Of a DNA stretch of 64,000 nt, positions 55,196 through 64,000 are shown one piece after another. The notes under the pieces were generated by a model that saw nothing but the letters and a program-made list of their open reading frames with translations, was not told the origin of the DNA and searched no databases. Numbering within the stretch: the first letter of the stretch is position 1; each line of letters begins with the position of its first letter. The translations under genes and the position numbers were made by a program. The DNA is from Manduca sexta (taxonomy: Eukaryota; Arthropoda; Insecta; Lepidoptera; Sphingidae). Location of the stretch: the NCBI RefSeq assembly GCF_014839805.1, contig NC_051138.1, positions 13,762,983 through 13,826,982 on the forward strand, given 5' to 3'.

Positions 55196-55847
55196 TATCC
55201 TACCACCAGCGTAGTACTTCGAAGAACGTCATTTTTTGCAAACTATTTAATTTCCTGTATTTTAGTGTCTTTCCTGTTACTTAGTAACACAATCATTTAA
55301 ATAGCATGTTTTATAAGTATTTTTTATTTACTAGTCTATTATATGATCATATTTTATCATAAATTATAATTCATTCCACGTAGGCTAACTTAACTACACT
55401 AATGACAATGAAAAACAAACCTTATTCTTCATTAATAATTAGTGTGAGGATCAACAATTAATTATTACTAACCTGATTTAAATTTTAAATTAGGATTAAA
55501 CATAACACGCCTTGATTAAGGATATGAACGCAGGTTTCGAAAGATGAAAGAGGGATGGAAAAACAGGGGATCGACTACAGAATTTATTCCATGATCAAGA
55601 TTATAGAATTTGGACAAAGATTGGAATACTGTTTATGTGTAGTTCAAAACTTAAAAACGCATATGGAATTAGATATTACATAATTTATATGTGTCTTAAA
55701 TACTTAATTAGAAGTGGAACGAAAAAAATAGGAATGGATTATGGAAGTTTGTAGTCCACTTATTAGAATTAAGGGAAATAATTTTGCCAGCATCAACTAC
55801 GTATTTGTAATTTATTGTACATAGCAAAACTGGTGATAGCTTTCACA
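55196..55847. other. AT-rich stretch, nothing supported
   Basis: No supported feature. Confidence 0.45.
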
Positions 55848-56091
55848 AACACACACACATCCCTTTTATCGATGCGTAGGTAAAGATTGAACTGTTGGAC
55901 CCACTTTCCGCTATATGTATTGCATCCCATGATGTGATAACGGGCGAGCCTATCGCTATATCGACCATACATTCCAGACTCCAGGCTGATACCGATTTGA
56001 AATACGAAATATGACTGTCCCACCCAGAGATCGAACCCGAAACCTCGGCGCTACAGTCGTACCGTAATAGAACATGTCAACGAGGCAGTCA
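55848..56091 (-). mobile_element. SINE-E, full but diverged
   Basis: Reversed, from the head (gactgcctcgttgacatgtt, box B-like gggttcgatctctggg) through tatggcgata-like sequence to a TG-repeat tail (cacacacacac at 55848). The frame 55793-56023 is antisense noise. Confidence 0.75.
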
Positions 56092-56212
56092 GTTCATAAA
56101 AACTTAGTAAAATTTCAAGAATGTTTAACTTTAAACCACATTAGTGTATACGTAGTTATTTTACAATGTATCCAAACGGCATTACTAAAAGTAGAACTAA
56201 TTAAGAGTTGCT

Positions 56213-56398
56213 TTAACTCGTCAGTTTGAGCGAAGTTGCAAGCGCTTTAAGCTCTGAAATTCTGGAGTACAGCTCACAGTGATCTGCAACAAACTTGCCT
56301 TTCCTCCTTGTCTCGATAAAATGTGATTTAAAATGCATGGCAAAAACTATTATTAAAGTCTCGTTCATTGGCATACAAATTACAAATAGAATGGCCAT
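56213..56398 (-). other. Open frame with coding-like composition, unrecognised
   Basis: The 61-codon minus frame contains KGKFVADHCELYSRISELK near its end, with balanced codons (GAT CAC TGT GAG CTG TAC) unlike nearby AT-driven frames. No splice signals of good quality were identified and the protein was not recognised. It could be an exon of a larger gene or a decayed one. Confidence 0.2.
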
Positions 56399-56461
56399 GA
56401 AAAATCGTATTGTTAGGTTAGTTGTTTTAGGTTATCGTTAAATCAAAGTAAATTTAAAATA

Positions 56462-56740
56462 TCCTACAGATATTATAAATGCGAAAATTTGTGAGGATGG
56501 ATGAATGGATGTAAGTACGTATGTATGTATGTATGCATGTATGCAAGTTTGTTCCTCTTTTAAGAAAAAACTACTAAAAATTTATATTAATATTGATTAT
56601 ACATTAGAATAACACAGAGACTACAATTTATAATGATTTACTGTAATTTGGTTATAATATAATGATTGATATCAAGTAAGTCGGAAAAAAAGTATGCCGG
56701 AATACTTCGTCACGCGGGCGAAGCCGCGAGCAAAAGCTAG
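56462..56740 (+). mobile_element. Non-autonomous Helitron with intact ends
   Basis: Starts TCCTACAGATATTATAAATG directly after A (56461) and ends gccgcgagcaaaagCTAG directly before T (56741). A hairpin (CGCGG...CCGCG) lies 11-13 bp before the end. These are the defining Helitron features (A|TC, 3' hairpin, CTRR|T). A GTAT microsatellite sits at 56517-56545. It is 279 bp long and has no Rep/helicase. Confidence 0.85.
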
Positions 56741-56819
56741 TAGATAATTAAAGTATCTACAAGATTTAAGGGTACTGGCTACGGTATAGATATGGAAAAA
56801 AATTAATTAGAAGAATCTT

Positions 56820-57060
56820 AGAATAATGATATTTTATGTTTACTCGAACGTTAGGCATCGAACGAAAACTAGTTTTAAAAATAAATGTATAATTGTAAAA
56901 TATAGACCCTGTAGACATTGTAACTGACTTTTCGGGTGACCAACACCTCAGTACCCCCGTGACTAACAAGCCTGCAAAGTCTTCGAAACGCCGGAAGAAA
57001 ATTATAATATCAAAACTGCGATAAAATCTGAAAACTAGTTTTATTTATAGAATGTCAGAA
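56820..57060. repeat. Repeat F, most complete copy with inverted ends
   Basis: The left end (ttatgtttactcgaacgtta ... gaaaactagtttt) is roughly reverse-complementary to the right end (aaaactagttttatttatag, aatgtcagaat). Between them lies the conserved core aagtcttcgaaacgccggaa. This supports a foldback or MITE structure. Confidence 0.6.
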
Positions 57061-57263
57061 TAGAGAAATAAATTCAACACGAGAGACTGCTGTAGACTAC
57101 ATACTATATTCTATAGTGTCGACTAATTTCTAAGAAGATATTTGGGAGGACGAAACTGAATGAAATGGGCGTAAAATGAAGAGACTAGAACAATAAACAC
57201 ATTCTTGTATCATAACGATGCTAATCATGTTGGTTAGACAGGTTATTATTTTATTTTTATATC

Positions 57264-57507
57264 CAGACATCGGAGGCGTAGGTGTGTTGCGTGCAGGGTA
57301 CTACACCGCTTATAGGTAACACGTGTTCAAGTCCTAGGTCGGCCAAAGTAATATAGGATTTGTCTGCTCAGAGGTCTAAAATTCGCGTCCGATATGGCGA
57401 AATGCCCGCCCCAATCTCATGATTGAACAGAACACACTTGGCGAAAAGTCGATGCCTGGATTGCAAATCTGCCTAATCTCTTGGAATAAAGGCGTGCTGT
57501 GCAGCTG
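57264..57507 (+). mobile_element. SINE-E, diverged full copy
   Basis: Head acatcggaggcgtaggtgtg with box B-like gttcaagtcctaggtcgg, body gatatggcgaaatgcccgcc, end cttggaataaaggcgtgctg. Confidence 0.7.
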
Positions 57508-58052
57508 TTTGTTTTTAACAATATACTAATGATACAATAATGTATTCAATTCGAACTTAAGTTTTACGTAGACATCGCATAATAACCATTTATACGAAAA
57601 GATTCAAGTGACAAACAGGAAAAAACGCATCACTTTAAAAGTCCCTGGCGGAACAATATCGATCGTGATGGGTGAACAGCCCTTGCCGAAAGTGGTGACA
57701 CCGTTAAAATCCCACCTATAAATGTATTTCGTGACAATGAGACGTAATACGTGAAATGACGTTGGTTTAGAGAACCTAGATGCGCTAAGAATTTAGGCAT
57801 GTACTATATTTCGTAACAGCGAAAATACAGAAATACAATCATATTATTAGGTTTAATTGCCGGTAAAGATCTCGAACATACTGCCAGAGTGGGAAAAGCT
57901 CGTGCAGATACAATTACATTTATAAAATCTAATATATGAACAGACTTTGCGCATTGCTTGTATTGTATTGCTACTATTACTAATTTAATACTTCCGATGG
58001 CTCAATCGATTCTCCATTCCTCAATAATTCTTCTTCACCTACTCTATTGCAC
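57508..58052. other. Unannotated
   Basis: No supported gene or repeat border. Confidence 0.45.
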
Positions 58053-58312
58053 ACACACACACAACATCACGCATTTTATCCCCGAAGGGGTATGCAGAGG
58101 CGCAACCAGGGCACCCACTTTTCGCCAAGTGTGTTCCGTCCCATGATGTGATAGGAGGCGAGCCTATCGCCATATCGGGCACAAATTCCAGACTCCGGGC
58201 TGATACTGAGCAGAAAAACCCAAATATCACTTTTGCCCGACCCGGGATTCGAACCCAGGACCGCAAAGCGCTGCCGTACCGCGCATGCAGTACAACTACG
58301 CCACCGAGGCAG
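58053..58312 (-). mobile_element. SINE-E, complete copy with ~10-bp duplication
   Basis: Reversed, the head reads actgcctcggtggcgtagtt with box B gggttcgaatcccggg; the body includes tgctcagtatcagcccggag and ccgatatggcgataggctcg; the tail is a TG run. TCTATTGCAC (58043-58052) and TCTATTACAC (58313-58322) are the likely target duplication. It shares its head with SINE-C but not its body. Confidence 0.88.
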
Positions 58313-59612
58313 TCTATTACACCTCCTTACAATTTGACTAACCTGATTTTTTTAAATCACATTGAAATTTAAAAAGTCAACTCAATCATACATTTCGCTG
58401 TTCAGACGACTGACACTAATTTTTGTAGTCATCGTTTATACAAAAAAACATCTGTAATTGTTTCTAGCATCATTGTCAGGAGCATTTCATATCGGAGACG
58501 AGGACGCGAAGGTATTTCCCGAACCCCGAGGGGTGCTCCTACGTGACGAACTTCCGCTCCTAAAATATTTGTACTATTCATGATAGCGAGTATTAAAATG
58601 CTTGCGATGCGGCCTCATTTTTATCACTCTTTTATGAGCGTTACGTTGCCGGAACATTAGCGCTGTTTGCATAACAGGCTATTAAAAATAACTTTATTAA
58701 TAGCTTTTTTCAATGTAATAGGTTAATCGGTGCAGTTGTGATTTTTAATTATTTCTCTGTATGAATAGACCAGAACTGGAATAGTACCACTGTCTCAAAA
58801 GTAATAGCTCATTGTCACGTTTCTTATATCGACTTAAACACAGAAGGCATAAAGTATTGTATTGAGTGTAATTATTGCCTTCTTATAGTGAGACGTAGGT
58901 ACAAAATGCATATTGGGAATGACGCCACCGATCACACAATGATATTGTCAACATATTGTTGAATATTATTCATGCGAATCACATTGCAGTATGTTTTTAA
59001 CAACAATATTTCCATTCGTTTTTATTTCAATTTATTTTTCTATACATATTTTTTCAAAAGTTGAAGTAATGTGATGTAAATTTCTCAACAAAGAAATGAT
59101 GAAAGCATTCGTCAGACACTTTTCAACTCATGTTTCAAAATCACCGAAATACTTCGTGAACATATTAAATTTTGTGAGGATAATATATTCTCGTTTTTCT
59201 TTGCAATCCAGTTCACTAATGGACAATTTCGTTTCAAACTGCAGTTATATCGGGTGTAGAAAAAGAGAAGGAAGGATTTTCTTTCTTTTAAACATTTATC
59301 TATTTTCAGCTAACTTGCAAATCGTTCCCTGGTCAACAAATGAGAATATACACTCGCAATTTTATAACATAATTTTGTCTGTCATACATATATTCCTATG
59401 TGAGATTACACCTCCTATTGTTTCAATATGAAAATCGTGTAGCTAGGTTAATTACAGGACGTAATGATACTACATATTTCGTATTCTCAGAGTGACAGCG
59501 CATTGCGGTGTCATCCGTTAATTTGTATGTGCATTCTTGATGGTTATCATCAGGCAAGCGTATTGTTCCCTACATTAACCTTTGAAAAATCTCATTTAGC
59601 TTTGGAGTCTTT
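58313..59612. other. Unannotated, including an unsupported 111-codon frame
   Basis: The frame 59096-59431 is the longest outside repeats, but its composition is AT-driven, no domain or signal was seen and no splice or promoter context helps. The patch 58495-58560 is GC-richer (aaccccgaggggtgctcc) without a frame. Confidence 0.35.
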
Positions 59613-59845
59613 TCTTATACAGGCATGCCAAAGCTATTCCACTGCACCTGATGGGAAGTAGAGTGATTGTAGACTGATGAAAGATGATTACCCTTCGGTA
59701 GTTCACATAATTATGTCTGTTGGAACTGTATTACAGGCTGATCTTGGAACGCAAAACACTTATGTGGGTAGCTATGGAGGGTTTTGAAACCTTGTGTACG
59801 GTGGTTGCTATCCGGGCGGACATAAAATATATCCTACAACCAGCA
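59613..59845 (-). mobile_element. Family D copy
   Basis: Reversed phrases in order: ccactgcacctgatgggaag, acataattatgtctgttgga, ggctgatcttggaacgcaaa, cttgtgtacggtggttgcta, and the flank cataaaatatatcctacaac shared with 55170-55195. Confidence 0.8.
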
Positions 59846-60829
59846 AAAAATCGTATTGAATCAAAGAGTCGGATAAAGCTTGTGATTTTTACTTAACAGT
59901 TGTATTGAATGCTATATATCATTTTAGTAACATTTCAAACTAGTCTCTGTTTTAAACGATCAACATAGCTGTTATAGCAGTTGGATAAACTTTTGCAATA
60001 ACATATCCACACAAAATACACATTAACTTTGAGCATGAATAAAAAGTTAATTTGAACATTTTAGTATTTATCTATATTATGTAGAATAAAACTTAAGTTA
60101 ATTCGTTGGTGCGTCACATAACGCCTGGACGAATTTTCAGAAACGTTTTACCTATAAATTTAGAAATACTCACGTTAAAAATACACTTTAAAAACTTCAT
60201 TTATAACCTCAAAAACAGAAAATTAGTAAGGAGTATGAAGCAAAATGGCGAACTATTTTTTTGTCTCTTTTTGTACTTGCTTTTATTACTCGCCATTAGA
60301 AAAATCACCGATAAGTAAACGGTGGAAGCCATAATATAAAAGGAGAAGTATGAAACGGTAACAATGCGTAAACTGAACTAATCAGAAAGGAACAGTCGCC
60401 ACAAACCCCACAGCAGCCAGTACAAAGGGCATGTCTAATCTAGATAAAAGGATAGCGGTTTATAAACGCTACGGCGGTCTACACGCGTCACTTTACGAAA
60501 TTAATTGAAGTCACCAACTGGTGCATATTTGCAAACATTTATTCAAAAAACAACCTTAGTTTCACGAACGCCGTTTATTCCGTGACCCGGCAACCTAATG
60601 ACAACATTATTAATTACACCCGCGAGGAACGAGTTCTTATAATGTAAACAAGGAATTTGTAGTAATTAATGTGCCTCCGTACTCAGCAATGGCTGCAAGC
60701 GATTGCCCCAACTATGAAATTATGCAGCCACTACCAACCAGGAATTTAATTAGGGGAAATTCGTACTTTATGCTAATTCCACGATTATAAGATTAAGTTG
60801 AGTGTGAATTACAGTCGTTTATAAGAAAA
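59846..60829. other. Region upstream of the CpG island
   Basis: AT-rich at left and becoming more balanced from about 60370. The frame 60106-60318 is not supported. The right part may hold upstream regulatory sequence for the island at 60830-61150. Confidence 0.35.
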
Positions 60830-61150
60830 AGGCGGGCCTCGTTATCCCGCCTTGTTGTTCTGGTGATTACATTGCCTGAGAATCCCCCGCGTTTCGTACC
60901 TTCAACGGGCGGTCGGCGGTTTTGCAATTTACTTCGAACGGGCAATGAGAAAAATTTGCGGTGATGGGAGTTGTAACGCGGGCGCGTGCGCGTCGAGCGG
61001 CGCGGCGACTCGAGTCGGACTCCCCGCAGTCAGCGCCGCGGCGCCCGCCAGGCGATCAGCTCGCGCCTCTGCTCGGTCCGCGCCTGTCCGCGATTGCCGC
61101 GTCGCCCCCGCCGCCCCGCACCGCCCCGACACCCTCACGTCAAAATAAAG
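60830..61150 (+). promoter_or_regulatory. CpG-rich island, candidate promoter
   Basis: The block is extremely GC- and CpG-rich against an AT-rich background, peaking at 60980-61130 (gcgggcgcgtgcgcgtcgag). A GC inverted repeat GGCGGG...CCCGCC lies at 60830-60850. Insect genomes lack methylation-style islands, but sharp GC peaks commonly mark promoters and first exons of regulated genes. Open frames on three phases here (alanine/arginine-rich) follow from GC content and are not called. It bears no repeat match in the window. Confidence 0.45.
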
Positions 61151-61243
61151 TAGTAATTGATTAACAGGAACAACTTCGCACCGTGCCACAAACTTTTTTC
61201 ATGTTTGGATTGTTGGAAAAAAATTTATGTGATGTGATTTAAG
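61030..61243 (+). other. Candidate non-coding first exon ending in a strong 5' splice site
   Basis: AAG followed by GTATGT at 61243/61244 is a close match to the 5' splice consensus, about 110 bp downstream of the CpG island. Between them the sequence has stops in all useful frames, so it would be 5' UTR. The start is nominal, set within the GC peak near a CAGTCAG initiator-like motif (61029-61035). The rest of the gene would lie to the right, beyond the window or past a long intron. Confidence 0.3.
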
Positions 61244-63149
61244 GTATGTCGTCAAGTTTTTAAATGAATGCGTTTATAATGTGTTTCGATTGTTATTTAG
61301 AGTTATTTTATTGATAAAGGGCCATGGTGAGGGTCGAGTGATATGAATTTCCAGCGAAGACTCATGAATAAATAAATAATGATATATTGGAGCTTGTTTA
61401 CAAAAGCTTTCCTTTGTGTACCTACTTAGTAAGAATATATCTTTAGAAAAGATAAAAGGTCCATAGTCCCTCTCTATTTTTCTTATTTGGGCATTCATTT
61501 TCTTGGAGTCCCGATAATCTGCTAATAATCTCGGCGGGCGCCCTTCTTGATCCTTTGCTTATTGTCTTCAGGACCTTGGGACCTATTTTGATAAATGAGC
61601 TTTTAATGTTTCTACGAATGTCGAAGGGTGTTTGGCTTTCTTATTAGAATGCTGCGTAACTTGATTGGTAAGGCGCGTAAAAAATATTTTGTTCTGCATC
61701 AAATCTGAGTTGTTATTTTTTTTATTTAGTCTTATTTTGATTTTTTTTATGATCCCTATCAACAAAAGGAACAAGATACACTCATTAACTTATATACTTT
61801 TAATCAAATTATGCTTATGATCAACATTGATTTAATTTAATTCAATACTAGTTTACAAAAAATCTAGATTGTTTTTATGAAAAAATCATTAGTTTTTACG
61901 TATTTATTACTCTGGTCTGATATAGTGTTTAGAGGTTTTTCATTGTGTTGGTAATAAATGGAAAACGCCCTACAGCCTTCGTTATTTTTATATATTAGGT
62001 TGGGACGCGTACGGGAGTCTGGTTAAATATTGCGTCATTATCTATTCCTGCAGTCACGCATCAGCGTGCACATATTATGTTTTGATGTTAAATATATAAT
62101 AGCTAGTGTAAGTATTTAATATAATTTGATTTTTCAAAGTGACGAGCGCAATGCGGTGCTTCGGAAGACATAAGTATGGGGGTGCAAGTTTTTTTGGATA
62201 GGCGTGGTGATTAACCCGTCAACAACATAATATAATCCAATAAAAAAATACCAATATACAAAAATACCTGCACACACAGAAAGAGAGAGAGAGAAAGCAT
62301 TCTTACAAATACCTGTGCTGTTTGTTTTCCTACATAAAATAAAATAAATACAAACACACATTAAGTCGCTTAGAATTCGTTCTTAGGAATGAGTTTCCCT
62401 TTAGTTGGACTAAGTTTGTTGTGATCTATTTCTTTTTATGTAAAAATATATCTATCTGGTATCTCCAATATATTTTAGTATATAGTGTGTGTGTATTGTA
62501 TTGGTATAAATAATACACCCACACTATATGATAAAAGTCTCAACCAAGTCACGTACGTATGCGTATATTCAGTACACTACACAGGTCTACATTAATGAGT
62601 ACTTTGTTTATCAAGCCAACAGTATCGTAACAATGCTAAACGCTAACGTCATAAAACTAATTATGAAGTGACTAAACGTGACTCCATGGAATTTTCCACT
62701 AACCAAATTAAATTATAGTCATTATTTATTAGCTGCCGAGGCGTGTACGAATTAGCTTAATCTATTTTCTAAATTAACAGCAATACGACTTTTAAATGCT
62801 TAAGTCATCGCGCATACGATGTCGGCTTGTTGCTGATAAATTCTGTTGTGTTCAGTAAAAGATGTTTTAGTAACTTCATCAACTGTCAGCTTCATAGTGA
62901 TGTTTTACAAAATAACGAAACAGCGTTTGCGCAGCCCCTAAAAGTTGACACGCAGAGCAGCGCTATTTTGTTTAGATATAGACAGATGCAGAATAGTAAC
63001 TAGGTTGTGAACTTCGTCTTTATCTTGGAGACTACCCCCCATACAAACATCAATTTCGATGTGACCTACATTGTTGAGATGTGACTTCGGTGCGTATTCT
63101 AATCAACAAATCACAACAGGAGCCCGTACCTAGCAGTAATTTATACAGG
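61244..63149. other. AT-rich stretch, nothing supported
   Basis: No exon, RNA gene or repeat border is supported. Frames at 61274-61498, 61583-61774 and 62134-62361 show no domain. A short GA run lies at 62281-62298. If the first exon above is real this is intron. Confidence 0.45.
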
Positions 63150-63325
63150 ATCACTTTGACACTGCGTTAGTAAATGAAACCCTGCAGAGAATCTGCAGAC
63201 TTATTTCAAAGGCGTGTGAAATCTGGCAAATCGCACTAATCCAGCGTGGTGGCCAAAGCCTACCCACGCGGTAACAGAAGAGACCAGTGCCCAATACTGG
63301 GATATTCTAAAACTGATATTAATGA
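63150..63325 (+). mobile_element. Repeat I start joined to an old SINE-A-like tail
   Basis: 63150-63190 (tcactttgacactgcgttag) matches repeat I at 8500. From 63205 the sequence (aaaggcgtgtgaaatctggc, cactaatccagcgtggtgg, cagtgcccaatactggg) follows the SINE-A tail in diverged form. Confidence 0.5.
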
Positions 63326-63689
63326 CGGTATTCAAGTTTGGAAGTTATTACAATGGATGAAAGGCGATTTTGGAAGTATTGTATTACTTCTTTATTTTGT
63401 TATCTATTGTTTATAGTGAAATGAAACGGATATTGACTTGTTTACCAAAAAAAATATAATTTGGAAATAAATCTCGATTAATTTGACTAATAAATGCTTT
63501 TGAAGATCTTTGAACGTTTATTGAAACACCGAAACTGCTGTATGGATTTGGGATCGTTCGAATAAACTCTGTTTTGCATTAGAATGTGTGCTTTTAGTTC
63601 GGAGAAGTACACTGTAGTCCTTTAAAATCTTAAAAGATCTGTAACGTTTACGGAACTATGAGCACTACATCATTTCATATTACACATGG
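63326..63689. other. Unannotated
   Basis: No supported feature. Confidence 0.4.
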
Positions 63690-63985
63690 TGTTGTTCGCG
63701 ACTTCATCCGTATAAAAATGCTTTTCCCACTACAAAAGTTCGTAAAACACTGTAGCGGCTCTTTGAGTCTCTATATCGCCATCTCGATCTACTTTAAAAG
63801 AGATTAAATAATTCTATAAATACTCATGGGAGAAAATTATTGGAATACAAATTCGGCTTTGTGTTGCTCTAGGACATGGTCTACCCGTATGCCAAATTTA
63901 ATTAAAATCCGTTCAGCTGTTTATTAATTTACGTCTAACAAACATTTGCACACACTTTCGTATTTTTTATATTATAATAAGATAA
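63690..63985 (-). mobile_element. Helitron, diverged
   Basis: Reversed, the 5' part reads tattataatataaaaaatac with gaaagtgtgtgcaaatgttt and aacagctgaacggattttaa, and the far end shows a remnant of the 3' hairpin region (gatgaagtcgcgaacaac). This is the conserved order of lepidopteran Helitrons. Ends are too diverged to fix exactly. Confidence 0.6.
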
Positions 63986-64000
63986 TTGTATTTTGTATAA

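Noticed and set aside
59096..59431. 111-codon frame outside repeats.
   Set aside because: AT-driven amino acid content, no domain, no splice or promoter context.
60929..61189. Three GC-rich frames (Ala/Arg-rich) on both strands.
   Set aside because: All phases stay open because of GC content; the region is better explained as promoter or 5' UTR.

Overview
The window looks like a gene-poor, transposon-dense piece of a lepidopteran (moth or butterfly) nuclear genome. It is AT-rich and has no bacterial-style gene packing. It is filled with tRNA-derived SINEs, Helitrons with A|TC...CTAG|T ends, RTE-type LINE tails ending in TGATGATGA-like runs, hAT and TA-flanked MITEs, and one young LTR retrotransposon. 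Nearly all open frames of 60-145 codons lie inside repeats, on their antisense strands, or in AT-rich sequence with no coding signature. No complete cellular gene could be recognised.

Layout. 1-11 kb: SINE-A copies (one with a 12-bp target duplication), an RTE tail, SINE-J, repeat family B, a TA-flanked MITE (7102-7623) and a hAT MITE with a clean 8-bp duplication (8892-9383). 11-17 kb: a possible terminal exon (11749-11832) and a 2.1-kb element with inverted subterminal repeats and exon-like coding remnants (14499-16598). 17-24 kb: decayed repeats, a 45-bp-arm hairpin (20168-20269), a Helitron, and a minus-strand terminal-exon candidate with its own poly(A) signal (23436-23592). 24.8-26.2 kb: one SINE-E copy interrupted by three later insertions. 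26-37 kb: SINE-C copies, a minus-strand LINE C-terminus, a CpG-rich inverted-repeat element, a TA microsatellite, a solo LTR and a full SINE-C with a 13-bp duplication. 37154-42146: an LTR retrotransposon with two LTRs that look identical, a TTTA duplication and a degenerate interior that includes an antisense LINE. 42-60 kb: more SINEs (one with an internal inversion), Helitrons and MITEs. 60.8-61.2 kb: a CpG-rich island ending in a strong 5' splice site, the best candidate gene start. 61-64 kb: mostly featureless AT-rich DNA with a Helitron fragment at the end.

There is no gene system working together in the usual sense; the main content is a record of transposition. Repeat families are named here with letters (SINE-A, C, D, E, J; repeats B, F, I, K, L, N, Q) because they were defined by comparing copies within this window. 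Class names such as Helitron, hAT, RTE and LTR rest on visible ends, duplications and short motifs, not on a database search. The exon candidates rest only on splice signals and frame; their proteins were not recognised.
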